From assembly GCF_035594125.1 (NCBI RefSeq), contig NC_087181.1, positions 6,393,340-6,457,339 on the forward strand: a stretch of DNA of 64,000 bases. Reading direction: 5' to 3'. Below the pieces are notes generated by a model. The model worked only from the letters and a program-made list of their open reading frames with translations, was not told the origin of the DNA and did not search any database. The DNA comes from Scylla paramamosain (Eukaryota > Arthropoda > Malacostraca > Decapoda > Portunidae). The first letter of the stretch is position 1. The number at the start of each line of letters is the position of its first letter. This document shows, one piece after another, positions 31,607-44,227 of this stretch. The translations under genes were made by a program, and so were the position numbers.

Positions 31607-32257
31607 CTGAGCTGGAAACTTCACATCACATCTCTAGCTAAAACAGCTTCTATGAAGTTAGGCATTCTGAGATGTCTCTGCTAGTTTTTCTTACCCCCCA
31701 GCTGCTAACTCTGTGCAAGGACCTTATCCATCCATGTATGGAGTATGCTTCACAAGTCTGGGGAGGTTCCACTCATACCACTCTTCTAGACAGGGTGGAA
31801 TCAAAAGCTTTTTGTCTCATCAACTCCTCTCCTCTAACTGACTGTCTTCAGCCTCTCTCTCACCGCTGCAATGTTGCATCTTTAGCTGTTTTCTACCACT
31901 ATTTTTATGCTAACCGTACTTCTGATCTTGCTAACTGCATGCCTCCCCTCCTCCTGCCTCACTGCACAAGACTTTCTTCTTTCTCTCACCCCTATTCTGT
32001 CCACCTCTCTAATGCAAGAGTTAACCAGTATTCTCAGTCATTCGTCCCTTTCTCTGGTAAACACTGGAACTCCCTGCCTGCTTCTGTATTTCCATGTTCC
32101 TATGACTTGAATTCCTTCAAGAGGGAGGTTTCAAGACACTTATCCTTCAATTTTTTAGTACTGCTTTGGACCCTTTTCTGGGACTGGCATCTCAGTGGGC
32201 TTTTTTATTATTGGATTTTTGTTGCCCTTGGCCAGTGTCTGTCCTACATAAAAAAAA
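31607..32257 (+). mobile_element. LINE-A copy A4, 3' segment
   Basis: Continues A4 after DIRS-2: ASKIRY-like thumb, then the open frame 31672-32331 (CKDLIHPCMEYASQVWGGST, then [20 protein letters not shown]). It ends with the family 3' UTR (GCCCTTGGCCAGTGTCTGTC) and a short A run at 32249-32257. Confidence 0.92.
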
Positions 32258-32758
32258 AATATCCCTGTGTGTCTTATATGCCATCAAATATGGTAATCCT
32301 CTGTGTCCACCCACTTGACAACAGCATATGAACACAGTAGCATGTGACAAAGCAACGAATACACAAACAAGCTGCCCACAAACAGAATGGGGAGGGTCCA
32401 CTGACTGCTCACCAACACACCAAATGCTCAATAGATTGTACTGTCGAGGAGCCATATGGCAGTATCTCTTTATTTACAAGGCATTACAATCACAGGCAGG
32501 TTATGAAAGACACCTATCTTTCACCTAACACCAGCAGGAGCTTAATGCTATACTAGACAAATAATACAATATGAATAATCACCCTATAAATGTAAATCAC
32601 ACTAAGTTTCCAAGACTTGCCTTGCCCCAACTCACATGTCCTTACCATACAATGACTAAGGGATGCTATTCCATCTGCACGATTCTCAGAGGTGGGGGTA
32701 AGTCATATGACAAAGAAGAAAGGGGGGATACAGAGAAGGGGGCGGGATGGTAACACAC
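32258..32758. other. Unassigned sequence
   Basis: No gene recognised; short frames only. Confidence 0.35.
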
Positions 32759-33203
<445 letters not shown>

Positions 33204-35439
33204 ATGTCCTCCCATAAACAAAAAGTTTTGGAAATACAATGCTTATCAAAATTTTGGAAGACAAAAAATTCAAACTCAACACATGACTAACTGGGGCAAT
33301 TTGCATCAAAGTCAAAATAGAGGCATGCACAAATCACAATATGGAAGCTACAAAAACATCAGTATGAACAATTATCAAAAGTAACAACAACAGGGCTCCA
33401 CCTGGGCCCTCCATACTCAAACTGCCATTTCTTTCTCCTCCTCCTCTGAGACCTGTCTCTGGCTCTCCACCAGGACCTGTGATCTCCCCAGCTACATCGG
33501 TGTGCAGGCTTTTCCTTGTAGGATATAATTTCTATATCTCTTCTCCTGCAGCTACAGCTGCCCCAACTGCTCCCATGACTCATCTTTCTTCCTCCATCTC
33601 CATCATCTTCTCTTTCCTCTGCCTTCACCACTTTTCCATCTACTCTTACCTCTCCTGCTCCCTCTGCTACACAGTCTACTCCTGTATCTTCTCCACACTG
33701 TACAAACATCAGAGTCACCAAACAATGACATCCCTGTGCCCTTGCAACACTCATTGAGCCCATCAGGGACCATAGCCTCCTGGTGTATTGTCACAGTACC
33801 ACCAGGCAATACCCTTCTTGGACAAACAAACCTCCCCTCTGGGCAGCCAAACACATTCAACTTGCTGGTCCCATCAAGTCTCCTCACCAGAGAACACACT
33901 ACTCTCTCCTCCAGGCTTTCACTGCCCACAGCCTCAATCTTGTTTACCCACTCCTCATTCTGTTGAGCCTCCATGCCACACCCATAAAATTGACAAAATA
34001 AAAATGCTACTTCCTCAGCAAAAACAAGAGGTGCCTTCTGGGGGGAGACATAACCAAGCCTGCTTCTCACTGTTCAGGTACAGCTATACTGTCACACATT
34101 CCTCCTGCTGGCCACTTCATGACACAGAAATTGCTTCAGTGAGCTGATAGCTGCTCCTTTCCAGGATGCAGCACATCCATTCCTGCACTTGGAGTCAAAC
34201 TCATACACATGGCCAACACAATACAACAAACACCAGCTCCAACATGAGCCTGGCCAACGTGCCCCTGGGCACGCTGGCCCAATACCTTGTTGCTTTGAGG
34301 TAGCAGACATCCATCATCAAACACTACCCTACTTGAGACCAGCACCTGGTAATCAGCACCAACATTGCCACCAAATGAAGGCCTGAACAGCACTGAGGGT
34401 GCTTCCTGAGCAGCAAGCAACACATTAACACAAGCAGCCTCACTCATTGCTGCCCCTCAATGTGGTACCACAATGCTCGTGCCAACTACCTCATCATCTC
34501 TCCCAGGGAGGAATTGGTCAAGCAACATCACTCACAATCCTCACACTAGGGGAAACAACACTCAACATAACACAGGGGAGAAGGCCATCAGGCTTGCCAG
34601 CCTGATCCACGCAGTTACACCCAACAAACATGGCCACACCCAACCACCAAAACCACCTCAACTGCTCCCGAGTCAACCTGACTCCAAAATGGCCAAACAC
34701 CAGGCCAATACATGCTATTAGCACCCGTGCCTCCTTGATTGTGGATGGCAGAACAAAATAGAGCAACAAACCTCTGTCCTCCTTTCTCCACTGACTACTC
34801 AAAATATTGCTAACACCTGGAAATACTTCCTTACCAGCCACTCCTGCCTTGGCCAGTAATGAGTCAACACATACCCAAGGGGCAGAACTCTCTGTGGGTA
34901 TGCTAACAGCTGTAGCAGCAGCTGTCAACACAGGTGGCTCACTATGTGAGCAAACAGACAATATGTCTGGTGCTGGCACAGACCTCCAGTACACTCCACA
35001 GAGAAGAAAATTCCCACCTCCACAGCAGAGTCAGGAGTCTCCCTGCCTTTGGCAGCAACCCCTAACATACCAGACACAACAGACTGGGGTGCAGACTAAG
35101 TACCAGCGACCACAGCCTCAACTCCAGGTGACAACTCAGCTTGAGCATCACCTCTGAGAGGTTCCACAGGGTGAGACAAACCATCAAACAAACAATCTAA
35201 GTCCATCACTCCAGCCTCACCCTCGGCAACACTTTCACCAAAGTCAGGTGCCTTCTGCAGTGGCTCTGCACTTCTGCAGTCAGCCCCAGCATACTGACTC
35301 AAACACAAGTCCAACACTGACTCACTCAGACCCTCACCAGCAGCAGGAAAGGTATCTGGGCACTCTGCTTCCACTGCAGCATCAATACAAATACTGCACT
35401 TCTTTTGTGGAATCCCTGCCTTGTTGCAGTTGACTTCAG
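33204..35439. other. Unrecognised GC-richer region, possibly decayed Gypsy interior
   Basis: Several 70-160 codon frames occur on both strands, and none matches a family I can name. The minus strand at about 35439-34518 lies downstream of the Gypsy protease and linker, where RT should be, but no RT box was found. Composition is cytosine/adenine-rich on the plus strand. If it is Gypsy, the pol core has been lost or replaced. Confidence 0.4.
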
Positions 35440-36603
35440 GAGTCACAAAACCTGCAAGTACCTGATGCCAGCATGCTCACCTCACCTTAAGGTGAGTAAC
35501 AGAACAAGCATAGTCAGATACATCAACAGTTTCCACACCCAGGCTGGCATCCACAGATAAAGACTGCACACAAACTTTCCCTCCTGCCAGGTCATTCCCT
35601 AAAAGGAAATCAACACTAGCCACTGGCAGACCCTCCATTAATGCTACAGTCACTCCACACTAATGCAGTCACTAGCGGGCGCAACAGCCTCATCTTCCTC
35701 ATGGTGAAGCTTTCTATGACGCCAGTCCCCCAGCACCACACAAGCTTGTCAGAGGCAACTCACCTCCCAGTCACATTCCTTCACAGTGACTGCTGTGCCG
35801 CTGTCTCTCAAAACAGTGACAGGGTATTCAACCCCATCAATCTCAATCATGCCCCAACATAAGAATGGATGACACCAGTCCAAACCAGACCTCACAGGCA
35901 ACAAGGTAACAACAGATGAGGGGACAGCCTTTATACCCCCACAACCAAATACCAGCTGGACCTCCTCTCTCTCCTGGTTACAGCCATGAGACACTATCAA
36001 GGCCATCAGCTTCTGGGGGATCTTGGAAGCTGCAGCTGTAACTAACTTGGTACAATTAAATTTAAAGTATTCAGTGTTTCTACAGTAATGACACATTGGC
36101 TGGGAACTATATCTGTGAGTGCTGTGTTGCATGCTCCCAGTCTGTCTCCATTGAGGGCTGGGTGGAGACTTATTACTTACAGGGTTGACTCACCCCAACT
36201 TCTTTCCAAGACCACTAGTAAAACATGGACTTCCAGACAAACTGGCGCCAGTTGCACCACCAGACAGGCCGGCCAGACATACCATCAACCCAACGTGGCA
36301 CCAGCCAGTGTGCCAACATATGGTCATCACCCCCAAATAGCTGCATCCTTAAAGGTCTTAAATCTCTTCTTGGAGCAGCAGTACCACTTTTTTCTTAGTC
36401 ATGTTTACAAACTGCTCCATTACCAAGAGCTCTTTTAATTCACAGTAGGAGGTGGTCTGGTCATTGGCAGTCCATTTTTCATACATCTCCCTTGTGGTAG
36501 CAAGCAAACTCAAGGTAGGAATCACTTGGCCTTTTCTTCCCTCCACAGAACTGCCTTTGGTCACAGCTCAAAAGCTCTCAGGATGTCAGCCTTGAACTCT
36601 TCA
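35440..36603 (-). pseudogene. Gypsy retrotransposon gag-protease remnant
   Basis: Minus-strand order fits a Gypsy gag-pol. First, a SCAN-like gag segment (YEKWTANDQTTSYCELKELL, then LVMEQFVN, 36358-36564). Then a damaged zinc knuckle (CHYCRNTEYFKFNC, with the knuckle His changed to Tyr, about 36080-36120). Then an aspartic protease start (YPVTVLRDSGTAVTVKEC, DSG active site, about 35770-35830). Then a linker (FPLGNDLAGGKV-like with stops, about 35560-35610). Stops and shifts separate the blocks. The mariner at 36606 has landed in gag. No LTR recognised. Confidence 0.72.
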
Positions 36604-36605
36604 TA

Positions 36606-37655
36606 CGAGGTGTGTCATTAAAGTTCCAGGACTGGTGCCACACAAGTTTTATTTCACATCCAGGCTACAAACTATAGGTTATCTCCTTCGAAGTAATCCC
36701 CCTGGCACCGCATGCACTTGTCCATCCTTCTCTGCCAGGCTTGCATGCACTGCTGGAAGGATTCTTGCGGGATGCTCCTCAGCTCCGTCGTCACGGCCTT
36801 TTTGATGTCGTCCGCATCATCAAAACGGGTCCCCTTCATGACCTCCTTGAGCTTGGGGAAGAGGAAGAAGTCGCACGGAGCGAGGTCAGGTGAGTAGGGC
36901 GGTTGCTCCAGCACGGCGATGTTCTTCTTGGCCAAGAACTCTCTGATGCTCAGGGCATTGTGAGCAGGCGCATTGTCGTGGTGAAGCAGCCACGAGTTGC
37001 CCTGCCACAACTCCCGCCTCTTCTCGCGCACTGCACGAAGCAGACGCCGCAGTACTTCTTTGTACACATGTTGGTTGACTGTCTGGCCCTGTGGCAAGAA
37101 CTCGCAGTGGACGATGCCCCTCACATCGAAGAAAGCGATCAACATGACCTTGAAGCTGGACCTGGACTGCCTTGCTTTCTTCGGCCGTGGCGACGCCGGA
37201 CTCTTCCATTGAAGGCTCTGGCGTTTGGTCTCCGGGTCGTACTCAAATACCCAGGACTCATCGCCGGTGATGACTCTCCTGAGCAAGTTTGGTTCAGTTT
37301 CCAGACGCTCGAGGATGTCCTGACACACCTGCATGCGTCGTCCCTTCTGGTCATCGTTCAGGAGTCTCGGCACCATCTTCGCACAGACTTTCCGCATGCC
37401 CAGATCTTCAGTGATAATCTTCCACACGCTGTTGTGGTTCATGCCAAGCTCATCTGCGATCTTTCGAACAGTCAACCGACGATCGTCACGCACCATCTGC
37501 TTGACACGCTCAACATTGGCCTCATTCCTGCTCGTTGAGGGTCTTCCACTCCTGGGGTCATCTTCCACGTCCTCCCGGCCCTCTTTGAACCTCTTGCACC
37601 ACTCAAAAACACGTGAGCGTGACATTGTCTCATCCCCGTACACTTTTTGCAGCAT
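36606..37655 (-). mobile_element. Mariner element, 5' end missing
   Basis: The left border is a mariner-type terminal repeat, CGAGGTGTGTCATTAAAGTT, next to the expected TA at 36604-36605. The transposase runs to 37655, where similarity stops at the ATG; the opposite terminal repeat is not present. It is GC-rich compared with the DNA on both sides. Confidence 0.85.
36672..37655 (-). CDS. Mariner transposase (DD34D), N-terminally shortened
   Basis: Uninterrupted frame of 327 codons. The helix-turn-helix part includes MSRSRVFEWCKRFKEGREDV, DDPRSGRPST and ADELGMNHNSVWKIITEDLG. The catalytic triad is RVITGDESWVFEYD, LLHHDNAPAH and YSPDLAPCDFFLFPKLKEV; exactly 34 residues separate the second and third Asp, the mariner signature. 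The linker WVPR-like motif reads MVPRLL. Family members are about 345-350 residues, so about 20-25 N-terminal residues are lost. The enzyme cuts and pastes DNA at TA sites. The catalytic domain looks intact, but without its second end this copy cannot move itself. Confidence 0.93.
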   Translation of the reverse strand: MLQKVYGDETMSRSRVFEWCKRFKEGREDVEDDPRSGRPSTSRNEANVERVKQMVRDDRRLTVRKIADELGMNHNSVWKIITEDLGMRKVCAKMVPRLLNDDQKGRRMQVCQDILERLETEPNLLRRVITGDESWVFEYDPETKRQSLQWKSPASPRPKKARQSRSSFKVMLIAFFDVRGIVHCEFLPQGQTVNQHVYKEVLRRLLRAVREKRRELWQGNSWLLHHDNAPAHNALSIREFLAKKNIAVLEQPPYSPDLAPCDFFLFPKLKEVMKGTRFDDADDIKKAVTTELRSIPQESFQQCMQAWQRRMDKCMRCQGDYFEGDNL

Positions 37656-37855
37656 ACCCAGTGCTCTAAATCCTCAACCAGGCTTGGGAAAAACATGGGT
37701 TTAAAAAAACTCAGTCCATTGGTTTTTTTTTTGGTTTTATTGAATTTTTGGGGGTTTTATTTTTGTTTATTCCTCATTTATATGTAAATTAGTTTAAATA
37801 AGCAATTAAAAAGTAATATAGAGTGAAATAAAAGGTTTGAAGTTATTTTTATTTT
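37656..37855. other. Unassigned AT-rich sequence
   Basis: T-rich tracts and a GGGTTT-like phrase between the broken mariner and A5; no gene. Confidence 0.35.
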
Positions 37856-39722
37856 TTCATGTAGGAGGGGCACCAGCCAAGAGCAACAAAAATATAATAA
37901 AAAAAATGAAGGTTCACTGAGGTGCTGGTCCCCAAATAGGCAAAAGCAGTAGTCAGAAATCACAGGATAAGTTTCTTGAAACCTCCCTCTTCAAAGAGTT
38001 CAAATCATAAGAAGGTAGAAATACAGAAGCAGGCAGGAAGTTCCAAAGTTTACAAGAAAAAGGGATTTCCGATTGAGAATACTGGTTAACTTTTGCATTA
38101 GAGAGGTGGACAGAATAGGGGTGAGAGAAAGAAGAAAGTCTTGTGCAGCAAGGCCATGGGAGGAGGGGAGGCATGCAGTTAGCAGGATCAGAAGAGCAGT
38201 TGTTATGAAAATAGCAATAGAAAATAGCAAGAGATGCAACCCTGCAGTGATGAGAGAGAGGCTGAAGACAGACATTTAGAGGAGTTGATAAGACAAAATG
38301 CTTTTGATTCTACCCTGTCTAGAAGAGCAGTAGGAATGGAACTCCCCTAGACATGTGAAGCATACTCCATACATGGACAGATAAGGTCCCTGTCCAGAGT
38401 TAGCAGCTATGTGGGGGGGGGACTGGTGGAAACAACTCAGAACACCTAACTTCACAAAAGCTGTTTTAGCTAAAGATGAGATGTGAAGTTTCCAGTTTAG
38501 ATTATAAGTAAAGGACAGACCAAGGATGTTCAGTGTAGAAGAAGGGGACAGTTACGTGTAATTGAAGAAGAGGGGATAGTTGTCTGGAAGGTTGTGTCAA
38601 GTTGATAGATGGAAGAATTGAGTTTTTAAGGCATTGAACAATACTGAGTTTGCTCTACCCAATCAGGAATTTTAGAGAGACCAGAATTCAGGCATTCTGT
38701 GGCTTCCCTGCAAGAACTGTTTACTTCCTGGAGAGTTAGACATCTACGAAAAGATGTGAAAAGTGCAGGGTGGTATCATCAGTGTAGGAATGGATGGGAC
38801 AAGAAGTTTGGTTTAGAAGATCACTAATGAATAATAAAAAAAAGAGTAGGTGACAGGACAGTGATGTTCCCTGAGGAACATCACTGTTAACAGATTTAGG
38901 AGAACAGTGACCCTCTACCACAGCAGCAAAAGAATGGTCAGAAAGGAAACATGGGATGAAGTCACAGAGAGAAGGATAGAAATGGTAGAAGGATGGTTTG
39001 GAAATCAAAGCTTTGTGCCAGACTCTGTCAAAAGTTTTTGATATGTCAAAGGCAACAGCAAAAAAAGCATGACCAAGACTCAGTAAGGAAAGCTGAAAGA
39101 TCACCAGTAGAACAGCCTTGACAGAACCCATACTGGTAATCAGATAGATGGTTGTGAAGTGATAGATGTTTAAGAATCTTCCTGTTGAAGGTAAATTCAA
39201 AACTTTAGTTAGGTAGGAAATTAAAGCAATAGGACAGTAGTTTAAGGGACTAGAATAGTCACTCTTTTTAGGAACAGGCTGAATTTAGGCAAACTTCCAG
39301 CAAGAAGGAAAGGTAGATATTGACAGACAGAGTTGGAAGAGTTTGACTATGCAAGGTGCAAGCACAGAGGCACAGTTTCCGAAGACAATAGGAGGGACGC
39401 CATCAAGTCCATAAGCCTTCCGAGGGATCAGTCCAGCAAGGGCATGGAAAACATCACTGCCAAGGATCTCGATGGATAGCATGAAGTAGTCAGAGGGTGG
39501 AGGAGGGGGAAGAACAAGCCCTGAATCATCCAAGGTAGAGTTTTTAGAAAAGATTTGAGTAAAGAGTTTTAGAAATAGATGGGATGGTAGTGTTGGCATC
39601 AGGTTGAAATAAAGGAGGGAAAGATGAAGAAGAAAAGTTATTGGAGATGTTTTTAGATAGATACCAGAAGTCACAAGGGGAGTTAGATCTTGAAAGATTT
39701 TAACACTTTCTATTAATGAAGA
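37856..39722 (-). mobile_element. LINE-A copy A5
   Basis: The 3' UTR and T run start at 37856 (ATGTAGGAGGGGCACCAGCC). Blocks: C-terminus 37953-38174, RT 38736-39200 ([41 protein letters not shown]) and linker 39285-39674. The 5' end is truncated at about 39722 in the linker (near the RKCQN region). Many indels. The box reads YTDD. Confidence 0.9.
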
Positions 39723-40179
39723 ACAGACATTTGTTTAGGTCATGCTGATACAGGTTGGTCTGGTTGGACAAAGCCTGTGTTAACTTGTACTATACAGGAA
39801 ATTAGTGGGTTAGGCTTGACCACTTTTACATTTTTTATGTATATGTACATATATAGACCTTATTTATCAATATGATAGAGAAATAAATTTTGATATGTAA
39901 TTTTTTTTTCAAACCCCCCCAAAAAAAAACCACACAAGCTGTTTTTTTGGGGGTGGATTTTTTTTAGTGCCAACCCTGTCCTCAAATAACATCCTATCAT
40001 AGACTTCCTTCCTATCATAGACAATCCTTGTCCTTCAACATATTAGCCACCAAGGCAATCCATCTCTTCAGAGGTCAGTCAAATTCAGTGTTCATCTTGA
40101 ATCTCTGAAACCATTCCGTCACCTTCTTATTAAATACGGGTATCAATTTCAAGCTTCTCAGCATCTGGCTTTCTACTGC
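39723..40179. other. Unassigned sequence
   Basis: AT-rich with homopolymer runs (T and C runs at about 39900-39965). No gene recognised. Confidence 0.35.
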
Positions 40180-42140
40180 CAATAAAATGGGCAAGAAAAC
40201 AGGCAAGACAAGTGTGGTTCAACAGATGTGAACAAGCAAAAGCTGAAAGAGATAAGCCATGGAATAGATAGCAGAAAAGTAGAAGACACAACCATTGGAT
40301 AATTTCTAAAGATAAAAGGAATGCATATGGCAACATTCATAAAAAAAGAAAGAATAAATTACGAGAAAGTTATTGTTGAGAAATGTAAGGACCATCCCAA
40401 ATTGTCCTATGGATATGTAAATGGCAAACTAAAAAAAAAGAAAGGAATAAGTAAACTGAAGATAGATGGTGTGATTTATGAAGATAAAGAACAGATAACC
40501 AAAATAATAAACAATTGTTTCCAGTCAGTCTTCAAAAGCGAATTTGTGGAGCAAATGACAAACACAGAAGGAATCGGGATGCACACCATGGAAGTGTCTG
40601 TGGAAGAGGTAAAAAAGGTAATGGAAAAACTGGAAAAAAGAAAAGCTAAGGGGCCAGATGGAGTGTCAAACTGAATACTAAAAGAATGCAGTGACCAGTA
40701 ACCTGACAAAATCCATGCTGTTCTTATGATCTCCTTTAAAGAGGGTGTAGTTCCCAATGACTGGAAAAAGGCAGACATTGTGTCAATATTTAAAGGCAGA
40801 AATTATGAAGATCTGTTAAATTACAGACCAGTGTCCCTAACCAGTGTGGTTGCTAAGTGAAAAGATTATAAAAGAAAGGTAGATGAAGTATCTAGAAGGT
40901 AACAACATACTGACAAGCTTTAATTTGGCTTTAGAGGAGGAAGATCCTGTACTACAAACCTTATAAGTTTCTACACAAGAGTTATAGACATTGTACAAAA
41001 AAGGGATGGATGAGTACACTGCATTTACTTAGACCTAAAAAAAGGCATTTGACAAAGTGCCACATAAAAGATTAATGTGAAAACTAGAAGAAATAGGAGG
41101 GCTGAAAAGGGGTATGCTGAGATGGTTCAAAAACTTTATAAGTAACAGACAAATGAGAACTACAGTAAAAGAGAAAAAATCCTCTTGGAAACAAGTTAAT
41201 AGCAGTGTGCCACAGGGATCTGTGTTAGCTCCAATCATGTTTGCAATATATGTAAATGATATGGTGGAAGGAATAGAAAGCTATATGAGTTTGTTTGCTG
41301 ATGATGCAAAACTATTAAGAAAAATAGAGAAAGGTGACAGCTGCATGCCCCTACAGCAAAATCCAGAAAGGATACGGGATTGATCCCATAAATGGGAAAT
41401 GGAATTTAACATAAAGAAACGCAGTGTCATAGAATTTGAGAAAAGCATGAGAAGACCAAGAGGCATATACACAATGGGAAATGAGTGTACAAAAAAAAAA
41501 AAAAAAAAATCTCAGGGTAATCACAGTGGATAACCTGTCACTAGAAAAGCACATAAATAGAGTCACAGCTGAAACCTGTTAAGAAACATCAAGGCAGCTT
41601 TCAATTATATAGATGGAGAAATGACTAAGAAATTTATTACAACTCTAATAAGGCCAAGATTGGAGTATGCACCCCTGGTATGGTCTCCAAACTTGAAAAA
41701 ACACATAAGAAAATTAGAAAGAATTCAAAGAGCAACCTCAAAACTTCCTTCCAATTTAAGGGAACTATCATACAAAGAGAAACTAAAGGCATTAAAATTG
41801 ACATCTTTGGAACTGAAAGAGGGAAAGAGGAGATTTAATAGCAGTGTATAGAGTTACAAAAGGATTAGAAAAAATTGACAATGAAAACTTAATTTGGGAT
41901 ACCAATTCACTAAAGGATGTGGAAAGAAACTAAAAAAAAGCTACAGTAGCAGGGGTGTAAAGAAGTTCAACTTCCCACAATGGTGTGTTGATGTGTGAAA
42001 TGCACTGGATGCAAAAGTTATCAATGCTAAAACCCTGCATAAATTTAAGGAAGGGCTAGACATTTCTAGATATGGGAGACAGGACAACATAAGCATAGCT
42101 CTCTTCCTGTATGTTACAACTAAGTAATTACAACCAGACA
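40180..42140 (+). pseudogene. LINE-B copy B2 (CR1-like RT, decayed)
   Basis: The open block 40321-40674 carries KCKDHPKLSYGYVNGKL, VIYEDKEQITKIINNCFQSV and KRKAKGPDGVSN. RT continues with frameshifts: GGRSCTTNLISFYTRVIDIV (about 40935), then 41114-41383 with NSSVPQGSVLAPIMFAIYVN and the active box YMSLFADDAKLLRK. The C-terminal block 41621-41851 has LIRPRLEYAPLVWSPNLKKH. The 3' end, near 42110-42140, shows TGTTACAACTAAGTAATTAC, the family tail. At least four lesions. It is 5' truncated. Confidence 0.88.
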
Positions 42141-42143
42141 ATT

Positions 42144-42483
42144 ACATGCATGCCACAGATCCACTGCAAACTGCAGGTTACAAAGTCATGTCATTAATCT
42201 TGCTTGCTTCACCTCCCCAAAGAGGCTAGTGGAAATCTAACTGTATTATGTTGTTCTGTACTTTATATTCTTTCACTCCCAACATGGTGCTCAAATGGGA
42301 AGAGTGGGAAATAAAAGTAAATCTGGTAGCATACTCAGCTGGGCAGAGACGACCCACAGACCCATCATTAGCTCCTGCTCTCATTCTCTTCATCTCTCTC
42401 TCTTTCTCTCTCTCTCTCCCCCCCAGCTCCCCTCTCACTGCCTTTCATCTTTCTTCTCTTCGATACTTACACCCCCACATAAC
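42144..42483. repeat. CT-microsatellite-bearing dispersed repeat, copy 2
   Basis: Matches copy 1 (32759-33203) across its length, from ACATGCATGCCACAGATCCA to CCCCACATAAC. The CT tract is only about 35 bp, interrupted and followed by a C run. It directly abuts B2 on the left and A6 on the right. Confidence 0.8.
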
Positions 42484-43515
42484 AGTGGTCACTGGTAGTG
42501 TTCCTCAGGGTTGTCCTGTCACCAACTCTCTTCCTATTATTCATCAATGATCTTCTAAACCAAACTTTATATCCTATTCACTCCTATGCTGATGATAACA
42601 TCCTGCACTTTTCCACATCATTTTGTTGAAGTCCAGCCCTTCAGGAAGTAAACAGCTCACACAGGGAAGTCACAGAATGCCTGACTTCTAATCTCTCTAA
42701 AATTTCTGATTGGGGCAGGGTAAACTTAATATTGTTCAATGCCTCAAAAACTCAATTCCTCCATCTATCAACTTGATGCAACCTTCCAGATAACTATCCC
42801 CTCTTCTTCAGTGACACTCATTTGTCCCCATCTTCTACACTGAACATCCTTGGTCTGTCCTTTACTTATAATCTAAACTGGAAACTTCATATCTCATCTA
42901 TAGCTAAAACAGATTCTATGAAGTTAGACATTCTGAGTCATCTCTGCCACTTTTTCTCACCCCCAGCTGCTAACTCTGTACAGGGCCCTTATCCATCTAT
43001 GTATGGAGTATGCTTCACATGTCTGGGGATTTCCACTCATACTGCTCTTTTAGACAGGGTGGAATCAAAAACTTTTCATCTCATCAACTTCTCTCTTCTA
43101 ACTGGATGTCTTCAGCCTCTTTCCCATCACCACAATGTTGCATCTCTTGCTGTCTTTTACTGCTGCTTTCATGCCAGCTGCTCTTCTGATCTTGCTAACT
43201 GCATGCCTCTCCTCCTCCAGTGGCTTTGCTGCACAAGACTTTCTTCTTTCTCTCACCCCTATTTTGTCTACCTCACTAATGCAAGAGTTAACCAGTATTC
43301 TCAATCACTGATCCCTTTCTCTAGTAAACCTTTTAACTCCTTGCCTGCTTCTGTATTTCCACTTCCCATGACTTTAACTCTTTCAAGATGGAGGTTTCAA
43401 GACACTTATCCTGTATTTTTTATTAAAGCTTTTGACTCTGTTCGAGGACTGGCACCTCAGTCAGCCTTTTTTCTTTTTTTTCCTTGGCCAGTGCCTCTCC
43501 TACATTAAAAAAAAT
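42484..43515 (+). mobile_element. LINE-A copy A6, 5' truncated
   Basis: Starts within the RT at the GVPQGS region (42490), with [19 protein letters not shown] at about 42555. The open block 42822-43508 encodes the thumb and C-terminal region ([55 protein letters not shown]). It ends with the 3' UTR and an A run at about 43506-43515. Confidence 0.9.
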
Positions 43516-44227
43516 CCTTATGCCAAAGTTTGGCTGATTCCCTAGAACCTGAACTGAGCTGAGAGATGCAACAACATAAAAGTGGCCTGTGTCCACAGTT
43601 AGGGAAAGAGGGAAATACCTGAACCTCACCACTCTGTCACCTTCATTAGTCAATAAAAGATCTATTATATTGCCTGATGCAAGAAATGTTGGTTCAGTAA
43701 CCCACTGTGTAAGTCCAAGAGTGGCAAAACAATCATAGAACTGATGCTCTGTAAATGTTAACCAGTAACAGAGGTAATCCCCACCCCAATGAATTGACAG
43801 TAAATTAAAATCACCCAAAAAAAATAACATCCTTACCCAAACAAAAATTATAAAGAAAGTTAATAAGTTGATCATCATCAGCACAAGAAATTGAAGGTGA
43901 ATGGTATATTGTGGTTACGATGAAGAAGATGAGCTGCTACCACATTAGGTGCTACATTTACCTCAGAGTAATTGAAGTCCAATCTCAGGTACATACATAC
44001 TCCATGTTTAAGTACATTACCTAGAACATCTTACTTTAACAATACATAGTTAGGAACATCCACAAATGAACTAGGAGGGGAGTGAAGCAACCAAGATTCA
44101 CTGATATCCAAGACTGGAAGATTGTAATCCAGTACAAGGCAATGCACATAATTAGTTTTCTGAACAAGTGAATTAACATTAATGTCAGCAATATATGAAG
44201 CAGAAAAACCACCAGTATTGTCACCAC
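43516..44227 (-). pseudogene. LINE-C endonuclease fragment
   Basis: Minus strand, from right to left: SASYIADINVNSLVQKTNYV, VLDYNLPVLDISESWLLHSP (the SEtW endonuclease motif) and VPNYVLLK; then HGVCMYLRLDFNYSEVNVA. Next comes 43423-43884 with MLFFLGDFNLLSIHWG (GDFN motif), LGLTQWVTEPTF and GNIIDLLLTN. This is an AP-type LINE endonuclease unlike LINE-A and different from what remains of LINE-B. It is trapped between the tails of A6 and A7, with no RT attached. Confidence 0.78.

Noticed and set aside
36903..37538. 211-codon plus-strand frame
   Set aside because: Antisense to the mariner transposase, which has the full catalytic triad; long shadow frames are expected in GC-rich coding DNA.
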